From: Paramecium octaurelia | Taxonomy: Eukaryota; Ciliophora; Oligohymenophorea; Peniculida; Parameciidae | NCBI GenBank assembly: GCA_905182995.1 | Contig: CAJJDP010000018.1 | Location: 496,001 to 560,000, forward strand | Length of the DNA: 64,000 bases | Direction of reading: 5' to 3' | In this document: piece after piece, positions 25,585-40,800 of the stretch | Position numbering within the stretch: the stretch's first letter is position 1 | Layout: every line of letters starts with the position of its first letter | Position numbers and translations under genes: made by a program | Notes under the pieces: generated by a model | Seen by the model: only the letters and a program-made list of their open reading frames with translations | What the model was told of the DNA's origin: nothing | Database searches by the model: none

Positions 25585-26101
25585 ATGAGTATTATTTTAT
25601 TTATATTTTTAATTTTTGAATTGATTATCCACTTTAGAAATCTTAAATTTGGAAATATTTTATAATCAAAAATTAAAGAAAAAAAAGTGCAATTACTAAG
25701 AAAGGACTTTTAAGTAAATAATAAAATGTTTGAATAATTAATCAAAGATTTATAGGATTCCTAAACAAAAATTAACTAAAAAGATTTTGCTAGTTACGTT
25801 TTTAAAGATTTAGAAAACTAATAGTAGTTGGATAAGAATAGGAATATTAAATTTAGAATTTTTCAGGTAATTACAATTATTTTTGATATCAAAAAAAAGG
25901 AAAAAATAGTTGGATCCAAAAAACATTGTCTAAATTTACAAAACTAGTTATTGCTTTTTTATTTTGATAACTGAAATAATATTTATTATTAGAGTAAATT
26001 GGGATTGGGTCATCATTTATGTATAGTTATACTTAATATCTTATCATACATATTCTTTTACTATTACATTTTATTCTCATCAATCTCTAAGAAAGGCTTG
26101 A
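25585..26101 (+). CDS. Possible Get1/WRB-like membrane protein (tentative model)
   Basis: ATG 25585 opens a frame with an N-terminal hydrophobic segment (MSIILFIFLIFELIIHF), then a charged coiled-coil stretch (VQLLRKDFQVNNKMFEQLIK ... QKDFASYVFKDLENQ). With a 43-nt intron at 25867-25909 it continues into a second hydrophobic stretch and stops at 26099-26101, giving 157 residues. TM, coiled coil, TM is the Get1/WRB order, the ER receptor that inserts tail-anchored proteins, and DFASYVFKDLE is reminiscent of the conserved coiled-coil part. The intron is longer than usual here, and an alternative frame (25978-26260) also encodes a TM segment, so the 3' half is unsure. Confidence 0.35.
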
Positions 26102-26323
26102 AAAATAAAAATATTTATAAGATATTATATACTGTTCAATATTTGATAAAAAAAGTCGTTATATATTTTAAAAATTATTTGATGAGAGTATATCAATAAA
26201 GAATTGGTTTTTAAAGATTGGCTAGTGAGAAGTTTCTTATATTTAATTTTGAACTTTGATCAAGGATAATTAAATTTGATTTACAAGTGAGAATAATTAT
26301 ACACATTTAAAATTAATAAATAG

Positions 26324-27440
26324 TCAATTTTAGATGTTTTTAATCTTCTTTCCCTCAATCCATTCTCCTTTTTTTACTGATCCATCTAATAAAATATATT
26401 GCCCTCTACCATGCTGTTTTCCACTTACCCAGTCTCCTTCATATTTTCTGCCATCAGCCCAAGTATAAACTCCATAACCATGTTTTTTATCGTTGATGTA
26501 CCCTCCTTTATAAGATCTCCCATCTTGCCAAGTGTAATGTCCTTATCCATGCATATTATTATTTAGCCATTCTCCTTCATATCTTCTTCCATCACTCCAT
26601 TAATATATTCCCTTTCCACTGATCTGATTGTTATCCCAATCTCCATCATAGAAACTGCCATCATTCCAAATATACTTTCCTTTGCCATGCTTCTTTCCTT
26701 GATAGTACTACCCTTCGTATTTAGAACCATCTGCCCCTATAATCATAATCTAATTATAAATTACAAGTTTCTACTCCAAATCCATGTTGCAAATCATTGA
26801 GCCATTCCCCTTCATACTTTGCTCCATTAGCATGTGTGTATATGCCAAAACCGCAAGCTTTATCTTCCACCCAGGTTCCTTCAAATATATCTCCATCTAC
26901 ATGAAAAAATTTTCCTTTGCCATGAGCCATATTATTTTTCCATTATCCAACAAATTTGGCCCCATCATTCCATAATTATGTACCTTGTCCATCCCTAGAA
27001 TTTCCAATCCACTCTCCTTCATATATTGCTCCACTCTTATACTTAAAAGGAGGTCTTTGTTCTCTAGTTTTTGAATTACTATGTTATTGAGCATAATCTT
27101 TATCGCTGCTAAAATACTTATTCGCTGTTGGAGGAGCACTTGCCATATCATTTGTACCAATTGACTTTTTTTATATTTTTTTCCTAACAACATAACCTCT
27201 CCAATTGGCTTAAATTAAAATAGCCGCTTTAACCCTCTTATTTTTACTTCCATGATCGGCACTTACATTTGATACTCTTTATTTGCTGGTCTATGATAGC
27301 TGATAAATATTATACTTGACTTTATTATTGGCTAGTTCTATAGGCCTAAATACTTAAAATCATTAATATACTTATTGCTCAACTGTTAGCTCTCTTCCGT
27401 CTGGCTTTTAACATGATTAACAGTTATTACATTATCCCAT
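26324..27440 (-). CDS. IQ-motif and MORN-repeat protein with MGxC N-terminus
   Basis: 344 residues with introns 27346-27371, 27235-27262 and 26737-26764. MORN proteins bind lipids or scaffold membrane-cytoskeleton contacts. MGQCNNCQSC is a consensus for N-myristoylation on Gly2 with palmitoylation on nearby Cys. An IQ motif follows (ILIQANWRGYVVRKKIQ, about residues 52-68), a predicted calmodulin site. From about residue 115 there are at least nine MORN repeats of the type YEGEW-x-GKG, for example YEGEWIGNSRDGQGT and YEGDWVSGKQHGRGQ. The intron choices are those that join the acylation exon, the IQ exon and the MORN frame. Likely role: a cortex, cilium or basal-body membrane scaffold (inference). 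Confidence 0.92.
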
Positions 27441-27992
27441 TTTAGATTTTAAATTTTATATAATTTTTTTAGAATTACTGAAGAAAGAGAAATACTTTAG
27501 GATCATTACAAGTGCAAGATTCATAATCAGATCATCTAGAAATTAATTAATTAATAAACACAAGAAATAATGGATTAATTATTATTCATTTTATTAAGTA
27601 TATTTATTCAAAAATTAATTACTTATTATAACAAAACTTGAATTTTTTAGAAATACTCCTCTTAGTTCATTTTTCAACTCAAATGGTATGTAATTTATTT
27701 CTATATTTAGTTTAATTAGACTTTGATTATAATTGAGTATTGAACTTTACAATTAAAGACTTAGTAAGAAACTGCTGAAAATAAATAAATAAATAAAATA
27801 AAATTTCAATTGGGATGTTCTATATTTATACTTTCTATTTAGCATTTTAACTCCTTCATATCTTCCTATATCATATCAAAGTTGGGTTAATGTTGGTAAT
27901 ACTAAAAATTAATGGGACTATAGTCTAATATTTTTCTATGTTAATAAAATGGGGAATTATCTTATTCCTCCATCCCTCCGAATTGCTTAGAA
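27441..27992. other. AT-rich intergenic region, no gene seen
   Basis: About 550 bp between the start of the MORN gene and the stop of the MYB gene. No motif or RNA gene noticed. Confidence 0.5.
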
Positions 27993-28890
27993 TCAAATGA
28001 ATCTAGATATAAATGATAAAAGACGACCTTAAATCAAATTAATGGAAGGTTGTATACGATGTGATGGTGTTTAATTTATCAACAATGAATCGTTTTTTGT
28101 ATTGTCATGCTCCTCTTTTAGACTCTAAATAGTTTCTAAGGGTTGGTAAATAGGCTAAGAAATATTCAGTGTCGAATTTGGAACTATTTTTTGTGGTTGC
28201 TCTGGTTCTGATTCCATTGATCGATCATTGTCATCATCATCTGATCTTTCATCTAACATATGTACTCTTTTTATATAAGAGTAAAATCGATTCTTCACTT
28301 AGTTTTCCTAATGATAGGTCCTCACTGTACTGGTCTTCGATTTAACATCTTTGCGATCTCGCTCCACTTAGGACCGTATATTCGATATTGTTCTAAAATG
28401 ATTTGATCTTCCTATAAAGTGAATTTTTCTCTATTTATTTCAGGATCCAAATTATTTAAGAACCTTTCTCTTATCTATTTACTTGAACGCCCTTCCATAA
28501 GCCCTTCAATCAGTTTCCAATTGCGACCATGCTCATTAACTAGCCTTAAAACTTCTTGGTCTTCAAAATCTGACCACTATTTTCGAAGTTTAGTCAAAAA
28601 ATAGATGCAAAAATACTTTATTTGGATTAATTCTCTTCCATCTTTATTAACACTAGCTAAGATTTCGTCCTGGAATGCCCTCAGCAATTAATTTCCAGTT
28701 TCCGTTATGCCTAATGTGCAATTCCATTAATAAAGAATCCTCATTAGGTTTCCAAAATTTGCCATATCTCCTCTCAGAAGAACTTGAATCAGAGTCCTTA
28801 CTCTGCTTATGAATAGCTTTAGCAATCTGAGGTGATCTATAACAAGTTAAATTTTTAATGATACATGGAAGATGTTTGTTTTCTACTCAT
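27993..28890 (-). CDS. MYB-domain protein with three SANT/MYB repeats
   Basis: 268 residues; introns 28837-28864 (28 nt), 28577-28616 (40 nt) and 28308-28330 (23 nt). It is a nuclear DNA-binding transcription factor type. Repeat 1: KFWKPNEDSLLMELHIRHNG..W..IPGRNLSQCQQRW. Repeat 2: WSDFEDQEVLRLVNEHGRNW..LMEGRSSKQIRERF. Repeat 3: FTLQEDQIILEQYRIYGPKW..MLNRRPENQVKNRFYSYI. The spaced tryptophans and the NQVKNRFYS ending are typical of R1R2R3/c-Myb-like proteins. The N-terminus (MSRKQTSS) is phosphorylatable; the C-terminal ~90 residues are acidic and Gln/Pro-rich. The 40-nt intron is long for this genome but is required to join repeats 1 and 2. Confidence 0.92.
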
Positions 28891-30972
28891 AATTCAATTT
28901 TTAATTAATATAATTAAATAAATATAAACTATTATTAAGATATACTAAAAACATGTATTACTAAAACTCTCAATCCATTATGCTTTGGCATCACGTTAAA
29001 ACCAATCCCATTTAACAAATATTCAAATTATTACTAAAATACCATACATAATACAATAATTAAGGATTAAATGTAATGTATTACAATTTAATGTATTTCT
29101 GTGAGTATTCATAAAGAATGAATACATAAAAAAGAAAATTAGATGAATAATATTTAATTAGTATAATTAATCCCTTGTTTCTTTTATTTCTGAACTTTAA
29201 TATTGTATTTCTTTACTGCCATATAATAAACTGATAAGAAACACTTCCTATTTGCTCACAGTCTCAGACTCTTTCAAAATCGTAATTTAATTAAATTAAT
29301 CGTAACAACCAAATATAAAACTATATATAAATATAAAATATAATTATTACAAACTGAAAAGTAATTCACAAATCGAAGGCCCACATAGTTTTTTCCTGAT
29401 TCTGATATTGCATTAAGATCTTCATTATAAATATTTGATTTTAGAGCCGTGCAAAGTTTCTTGCAGTTTTGTAGTTTTAATTATTGAAACTAAAATGTAT
29501 TATTTATTTCTTAACTTTCAAATGTTTTTATCGAAATAATATAATTTTTGATTACATATAGGGTAATAATATCATCGAAACAAGAATAAAATATTATACC
29601 AAATTCAAGTGTTCCAGATCAAACAATGTTTATAAAATTCAATAAAAGCTTTATTCATACAGTACTATTAACAAAATGACACTAATATCAATTTGTTTTC
29701 GAAAGCCATAAAATTCATTATATTGAAAAAAAAATAAATCACTTCTTATTGGATTGTTATTTAAGAATTTAATTGAATTATTTACTAAGTCTTATGAGTA
29801 GATAAATGGTTCTTTTAAAATTTTGAATCTGTTTTATTATTTTCTAGTAATCATTAATTTTCCTTCAAATATCAATGATTTATGATAATAATTTACTACA
29901 TTTACTATTTATACATATTTTAAGCTATTACTTATTATCTAAGACATAGTTTAGAGTAAATAATTTCAAAATAGGAATCTAAGGCTTAATATTTATTGTT
30001 TGTTTTAAGAAACTCAAATAATTTTTCAACAAATATTAAAAGTATAATATCCTGATTTCTGAATAAGTGGAAAAATTTGAACATAATATATAGGTATTAA
30101 ATCAAGGGTAATTTAAAATTAATTCACTAAAAATTGCCTTGTCAAAAGATGGATAAATAATTCTCAATTAATTTTGAAAATCTTGTAATTAATTTCAACT
30201 TTATATAATTCATAGAGGAGCTAATATCTATATATTTCAGGAGGTAATTTAGTTTTTTTTAATTATCTTGCTAAAATCATAACTATATAATTCTCATTTT
30301 ATTTCTTACTATTTTATTATAATACTTATAATTTGAGTCGATTTGACAAGTGTAAATGGACTATTTAGCCAATTGTTCTTTGAAAATTATATTAAATAAA
30401 TGAAGATCATTAGCAAGTCGTAATTATATTAGATATTTAGATAAAAATTTAATTATATATTTTCCTTTTATTTAAAAAAAATGCAAAAGAGGAAATTTCA
30501 TATCAAAACATATATAAAAATGTATTTTATTTTTCTTAAAAATACAATTTGAAAAATTGTTTCATATCATAATTTATATATAACTGTATTATATCAAAAT
30601 AAAATTAATAGTCCATTATGTTACTTCAGAGTTGAAAGAAAATGATTAAATTTAGTGTCAATATTTGATAACATACTGTAAAATTAATTTGAAATTCTAA
30701 AAATTAGAGATTTGAGGAAATTAACGTTTTATGGCGATTGATAAAAAAATATTGGGTGAGAAAGGTAGAAATTGGGAATTTATAAAATGAAAAGAAAGAT
30801 TTCTTAATAACTACATTATATTTAAGAAATTTCATATTTACATATAAATATATTATAATTATAGTATAAATGGATAAAATCCAGTGAGTATTGAATATAA
30901 TTCTAATTTATACACATTCATAATCAGTTTTTTGATCTATTATGAGTTATATTTTATTTAATATACTTAAAC
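28891..30972. other. Long AT-rich region, mostly without recognisable genes
   Basis: 2.1 kb, the largest gap in the window apart from the duplicated one. Apart from the possible relic at 29274-29658 I see only short frames and A/T runs, for example ATG 30731 with 19 codons. Confidence 0.45.
29274..29658 (-). pseudogene. Possible relic of a protein gene
   Basis: Reading the minus strand from ATG 29658 gives MNKAFIEFYKHCLIWNT and then TGA. A one-base shift at the same point continues as LEFGIIFYSCFDDIITL and stays open through a Cys/Lys/Leu-rich stretch (QLKLQNCKKLCTALKS) to TGA 29274. The base composition is less A/T-extreme than its surroundings. A frameshifted gene remnant is one reading; chance open frames in AT-rich DNA are the alternative. 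Family unknown. Confidence 0.25.
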
Positions 30973-31683
30973 ATGCTTCATTAGCCTTCCGAATCTCCTC
31001 ATAAATAGACCTCAAAACGATTTGCCTTGAAAAAAGAAATACCAATTTTAAAACAATTTCGAAAAATTTACAAACAATATAATTAATAACCTCATCCTCA
31101 CTTAATCTAAAAAGAGACTACAAAATAATAAATAAAATTAGCAGAATTAGAAGTTGAGCGTCTTTCGAATTCTCTCACACTCAACTTTGATATCTTTTCA
31201 AATAGAAAAATCCAAAATGATTAAAATAAATCTAGCAATGATGATTCTGAATATTCACCATTTTCGTAAAACACTTTTAGCGAAGAAACAATATTAAAAG
31301 AACAACACTAAAAAGAATTAGATTTTAACATACTTTATTAAATTTATTTAGAGAAGTAATTTACAGAAGGTAATAGCAATAATTTACATTAGATAAGAAA
31401 TAAAGATGTTTAGAATGGCTATCGAAAATTTGAGCCAAATTATTAGAACGTTTAGGCATTATCAAAATTACTATATCATTACCACGAAATTGATAATTTG
31501 TAGTAGGTTGATGAGTGGAGTATTAGTGATTTTTATAATGCTTATTCTAGTATATTAAATCTTATCTCATTATTTTTGAACTCATAAACTGATTCACAAT
31601 TAACGATGAAAATTAATTAAGCATTTACAAATTCTATTCTAATCGAGCAGTTTATAGTATTATAAAATGATATTTTGAAGTGA
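30973..31683 (+). CDS. Hypothetical protein, unrecognised
   Basis: Intronless, 236 residues, ATG 30973 to TGA 31681. Polar and Gln/Lys-rich; residues about 55-75 form a possible short coiled coil (KLAELEVERLSNSLTLN). A Ser/Asp/Asn stretch (NKSSNDDSEYSPFSQ) looks disordered, and the C-terminal third is more hydrophobic and helical. No membrane segment or known motif. Its length is well above that of most chance frames here, and its composition resembles neighbouring real genes. Frame continues open after the TGA to about 31835, which is probably chance. Confidence 0.6.
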
Positions 31684-32033
31684 GAATATAATTATAATGT
31701 TATTTTCTGGTCTGGTATACTAGGATAAGAATAGGTATTGGAAAAAACCTTCCAAGTTGATTTAACCAATTGCAATTATCACAAATTAAAATAAATTGCA
31801 TATATATTAAATTTAATCTAATAAATTATGTTATGACATAAAATTAATCAATGTGTAATGGTTTACTAAATTCAATCAATTAATAATAAATCATAAATTA
31901 ATCAATTTTCTTATTTTATTAAGTTGTATTAAATATCTTTACACAAAATTAGGTATCGAATACTTGAACTGAAGATGTAGACTTATAATATTTTAAAATA
32001 GTATAGAAATGAATGTTATTGCAAAATAAATGA

Positions 32034-32417
32034 TCAAATTTTGAAATCGTCGTCATCTCTGCTCATTCTTCTTTGCAATGCAACATTCTAAGGTGTAGTT
32101 GGAATACCAAATTTATAAATTGGAGAGAATTCATCAATATCATCATCTTACACATTTGCATGACTCATTCGTTAATCAAGAATGAATTATTAAAGTATTT
32201 GTTATTGTTGATGGTGCTACTGAATAACTCTAAATAGTAAATTTTAATCAATCTTTTTTTAAGTTGGTTATGGGTTTGCATTTTTCTTTGTCTTTTCAAT
32301 TTTTTTTTTTACTTCATTTGGAACTATTTTCTCCTTGAGACCTTCTTTTTTTGCTTCCTTTTATTTTTATCTATAATTTTTATAAACAATAAAAGGCTCA
32401 TTTTAATTAGAAGCCAT
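32034..32417 (-). CDS. Small basic/Gln-rich protein, unrecognised
   Basis: Intronless, 127 residues. The first 50 residues are Lys/Glu-rich (QKQKEAKKEGLKEKIVPNEV), then comes a Gln/His run (QQHHQQQQILQQF), and an acidic-then-aromatic end (DDDIDEFSPIYKFGIPTTP). It is divergent to the TTLL gene, with about 110 bp between the start codons. It is of the size and composition of small ciliate cytoskeletal proteins, but no family is recognised. Confidence 0.65.
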
Positions 32418-32527
32418 TCCTGAATTCTTTATTAATTATATTATTTTATTTTATATTTCTATAATACATATTTATAGCATTATTTTCATCATTTATTAAT
32501 CATTATATTAATAACTGTATATAAAAT

Positions 32528-34807
<2,280 letters not shown>

Positions 34808-34925
34808 TTTTACATTTCTAATTATAACATTTCTATTTTTTATAATTCTGATTATAATATTTATTACATTTCTAATTATATCAGATTTTTCATTAGGAAT
34901 TTGGATTATAAAAAATAATTAAAAA

Positions 34926-36761
<1,836 letters not shown>

Positions 36762-36959
36762 TTATTTAAATCTTTGAATTTTTTAATATTTAAACTAAAA
36801 TATCATGTTTAATTTATTCTATTATATATATATATCTTGATCTAAATTATATATAGTATTATATATTTCATTTTCACAGAGATAATAGTTTTGACTGAAA
36901 TTTTTTAGATGAAATAATAATAATTATGATTTGGATATATAAGACATATTTGAATAATG

Positions 36960-38975
36960 TCATTTTTCTGTAAAACTATTGCTGGAAATATATTTAATGT
37001 CCTCCTCTTTTCCTTGTTCATCATTTCGACAAATATATGCGTATATTTCATTTGGAGATATTAAAGCTTCACTCCTCCTATTTTTCAACAGTTCCTTAAA
37101 AGTGGTTTCAGCAATACTGAGATTGAATATTCGATTGATCAAATGGCATAGAAGAATTTTTAAAATTAAAGTATTATAATTTATTTAAGGCTACAAATTA
37201 AATTTCTTTTCTGTTTATAAAAATTTGATTGTTAACTATAACAACTTTCTAAATCCACTTCTCAAGAATTCGTCAGAACAACATTGATATATAGAAGAAC
37301 CATCATTTTTAAAACTTTAAAAACAGCTATTATCTTCTTGTAGTTGTTTTCGAATTTCTTCCTCAATATTTTCTTCATTTTTAAATTTTTGACATTAATC
37401 CTAAAATTATTATTATAGAATAGATGCCAATTCTTTAATTTTTGGTATAATAGAGTTTTCTAAAATTGTTATTTAACTCTCCTTTTAAAAATCCTTCCAT
37501 CTTTGTAAATTTTCATGAGTGCATCTCCAAGGACAGACATCTTCCTTTAGTTTCTTTTACAATTCAACTAAAATGAGATAGCCCATTTTTCTTAAGAAAT
37601 AAGCTAAAAGATGCTCTAATTGATATTTTTTTTTTTTTCCCAATTCAACTACAAATTCTTCAGCACATTTCTCCAAAAAAGTGTATCTAAATAATTCCAA
37701 TCTTATGTTACACCAGATTTCATAGAATCTAGATTGCTATTAATAGAATATATGCTTACATTAAGATCTTATATTTAATATATCAATTAATTTTCGATGT
37801 TATCTGAATTATTTTCTTCAGCTGGCCAATTTAATCTTGAACTAGTTCCTGGAATTTGAATTGTTTAACTTGTAAAATTGCTTTTGATATCTAAGTAAGG
37901 AATACTAAAATAATAAATCTTATAATTTTCTTACTGGGTTGAATGGCTTGGTGTTTGAGTAATAGATGGGACTACTTATCCAAAATTTTATGATCCTAAA
38001 ATAGATTATCGAATTTCGAGTTCTCCTGTTTCTATATAGTTATTTGAGTGACATCTTATTTTTTAACTAACCCAGTCTATTTTGCCTAGTGTATAAAATG
38101 AAAGGTATTCCTTGTACTTAGGGAGGTTCAAGTTTTTAATAAAGGGGTGTTCATAAATTTATTGAAAAGTGAATCTGTTCTAAGGATCGTAGGTTAAAAG
38201 TCCTTGAATAAATAGGCAGAATTCTTCAGGATATCTATCAGTTTTTGCATTAATCCAATTCTAAACCTTCATCTGAGTTTTTAAATACTCCCAATATTCC
38301 TTTATATCATTATAAACCATGCTTTTGACTGTATTATCCTCTATTAAATGTGAAATAGGTCTCAATTTAACTAAATGAAACAGCACTGCTCCCAAAAGCC
38401 AAGAATCAACTTCCATATTGTAATTGCATTCAACTGATTCTATATTATATTAAAAAATAGTTACTATTTTCTAAAAATTTCTAAATAATTTCAGGTGGTG
38501 CAATTAGATCTACATTTGCTGTTATCATTTTTGGACCAAATCCAAAGTCCATGAATATCATTTAACCATCATATAAAATAATATTTTTAGTGGAAAATAC
38601 TCTACCTAAGATTTATTTCTAATGAAGCTAGTATAATGTGTCAAGAATTTATGTTAAATAAAGTTTGATTGTATCAAGCTTAATAGATTATTTTTTTCCT
38701 CTAAAATATTAAATTTCTCTATCTAATGTTTGCCCCCCTGCATATTTAAACAGATGATATTTTTTATTTTAAAGTGTAATTTATTTGACAAAATGCCTGG
38801 CAGAAGCGCAACCACTTAGTTTTTCTTCCTCCTCTTAAAGCACTTAATTTTTAAAGTCTGATGAGAAATCAAAAGCATAAAAAGTTTCCATTTTTTAATC
38901 TGATTCTTCTTCAATCTGGTACAATGTCCCACTATTGGTCTCTAGCAATGAAAATTTTAAGATGAATCTACTCAT
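36960..38975 (-). CDS. Protein kinase-like protein, probable pseudokinase
   Basis: 645 residues; introns 38440-38464, 37905-37934 and 37737-37759. The C-lobe fold is clear: LDTIKLYLTQILDTLYQLHQ, FMDFGFGPKM, LIAPPEII, VDSWLLGAVLFHLVKLRPIS and LTYDPQNRFTFQQIYEHPFI. Key residues are missing: the HRD loop reads LGRVFSTKN, no glycine-rich loop or VAIK lysine is evident before it, and the position after the loop Asn carries I. DFG is retained. The C-terminal 330 residues are helical, Lys/Glu-rich with Cys pairs, like regulatory halves of ULK/FUSED-type kinases; that likeness is only structural. The last exon frame connects to 36960, confirmed because all exon lengths sum to whole codons. A scaffold or regulatory role is inferred. 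Confidence 0.82.
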
Positions 38976-39191
38976 GAATTGGATAGAATAATGTTATTTT
39001 AAGTAATAAATATTATATAAATTGCCAAAATTTATTTTGCTTAAAAATTAAAATCATAGTATCTTTGAAAATCATCAATTTGAGTATATTTTCTTAATTA
39101 TAGAAAGGAAGGATGTAACCGAAAAAAATCGATCTCTAAAAATAAAAATATATAAAATTACATGAATAATATAATTAATATAATATATAAT

Positions 39192-40104
39192 ATGCAAGCT
39201 AATCCAATATGCCCTTAGCCTGAAGCACAATATTTAGATAATTATGACAATTTCGAAGAAGTTAAAGCTACTTTTAAATGTCTTTAAAATATCCATTAAC
39301 CACTTGAACCTGAGGCGACATTTTTTTTGATACGTGCTCCAACGAAAGATAATGTTCATCGAGCAATCAAGTATGGGATCTGGACTAGGTATATATTTAT
39401 ATGAAGGTAGTTCGAGTCGAAATAATAAAAAATTGAATGATGCTCCTCGTCCTGTGTATCTCTTATTCAATGTTACACAAACTTCTCATTTTATTGGATT
39501 AGCCAAAATTGTATCTGAATTTAGGGATAATAAGCATTTCAAGTATTGGGCTGAAGAAAATAAATGGTTTGGATCTTTTCAAATTGAATGGGTATTAATC
39601 AAAGACATAAAAGGTTTTTGTCAGAGACTTACCATATAAGGAACTTAGTACGATCTCCTAATCATGTGGAAAGTGTATTCATGAACTCATAGATTGTACT
39701 CAAATTGAAAATGCAGAATAAATTTACAATGCATTTTAACAACAACCTCAAAAAAGTTGTTTGCTAAGCAGCTTCAAGGAATTAGATAATTCTGAAGTAT
39801 TACATTTTGTTAATTGATTTAAGAAAAGAAAAAGAAATGATAGAGATACAAACCCTAACTTTGATATTTCATTTTCAGAATATATCTCCGTTTTTGAATA
39901 AATGCCTTTCTCTTTCTCTGTTACTTCTTACTAAAGAAGAAAACAATAATAATATTAAAATTAGTACTTATAATAATGCCAGTATTATTATTAAAGCCCT
40001 TGGTGTGGTGTAGGTATATCTATAATTGATAACCCTAGCATAACCTACATTTTGGAATTCTTAGACATAAACTTATACACAATAATAATAGTAATAATAA
40101 CAAC

Positions 40105-40156
<52 letters not shown>

Positions 40157-40283
40157 GAAAGTATCAAATAATAATGCAGGATTTTATTAAACATAAAATT
40201 ACAATAGACCACAAACTAAACATTTATAAAAAAAATAAGTTCAAAATAAGCATACTAATTAAGACAGTTCAAAAAAATAATGA
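39192..40283 (+). CDS. YTH-domain protein (m6A-reader type) with poly-Gln tail
   Basis: 331 residues; introns 39389-39410, 39592-39613, 39797-39823 and 40014-40038. YTH domains bind N6-methyladenosine in RNA. FFLIRAPTKDNVHRAIKYGIW, RPVYLLFNVTQTSHFIGLAKI, YWAEENKWFGSFQIEWVFVRD and ENAEQIYNAF follow the YTHDF-type order. The three tryptophans that form the aromatic cage in YTHDF proteins are all at matching positions (GIW, YW, KW). After the domain comes a basic patch (KKRKRNDRD), a Gln/Tyr-rich stretch, then 26 glutamines encoded mainly by a (TAA)n repeat, and a polar tail. If the third intron were not removed the protein would stop at 39817 without the tail; the phase match of both later introns argues for the long form. 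Confidence 0.85.
40080..40157 (+). repeat. (TAA)n microsatellite coding for 26 glutamines
   Basis: Uninterrupted frame of 26 Gln codons: 21 TAA, 2 TAG and 3 CAA, with 16 TAA in a row from 40107 to 40154. It is inside the last exon of the YTH gene. In a standard-code genome the same DNA would be a string of stops. Confidence 0.9.
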
Positions 40284-40800
40284 TTATTTAGTATATAATT
40301 AATATTATGTTAAATAAATCATTAAGTTAATTATTCTGATTCTAATGAAATAAGAAAATCTAAAGAAGAATTAGAGGAAGTCATTGTTCATTATTCTCAA
40401 AATTGGGAAATCTTTTAAGGGAAGTTGATAAATGAAAAACAGTTTATAAATCTTTAATTAAAAAATGAAATCATTTAGATGCAATACAAGTTGAAAGAAA
40501 TCAAGCAGATAGAATTGGTATAAACCAAACCCTTAAAGATGATTTAATATTAGAAAATCGAAAAGAATCAATTAATCAAAATAAATATATCATAAGGTCT
40601 GCCTTTATCATTGAATATTCCTTAATAGAAATACAGATTTAAATTTTACAAATAAAATATCTTTACTCTGTAGGGGTTTAAAAAGTTTAAAACCGCATAC
40701 TTTAACAAAAAACAGAGAATTTATTAAAATTACTAGTTATGTTGCAAGGAAGAAGATTATGTAAAAATGAATGGTTTGGGTAATTAAATAATATAAATGG
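40284..40800 (+). other. Intergenic stretch with long open frames, unresolved
   Basis: Between the YTH stop and the convergent DPYD stop. One frame is open from the YTH TGA to about 40833 with coiled-coil-like content (RKSKEELEEVIVHYSQ), and another is open with a different sequence (RNQADRIGINQTLKDDLILE). Neither has a good ATG or a single intron that joins them. It could be a decayed gene, an alternative YTH 3' exon, or chance. Confidence 0.35.

Noticed and set aside
26897-27193. 98-residue minus-strand ORF inside the MORN gene
   Set aside because: It is in a different frame from the MORN repeats; the neighbouring frame gives the conserved YEGEW repeats.
40080-40157. Microsatellite as a noncoding low-complexity or CRISPR-like element
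   Set aside because: The units are 3 bp with no spacers, and the frame is continuous with the upstream and downstream YTH exons.
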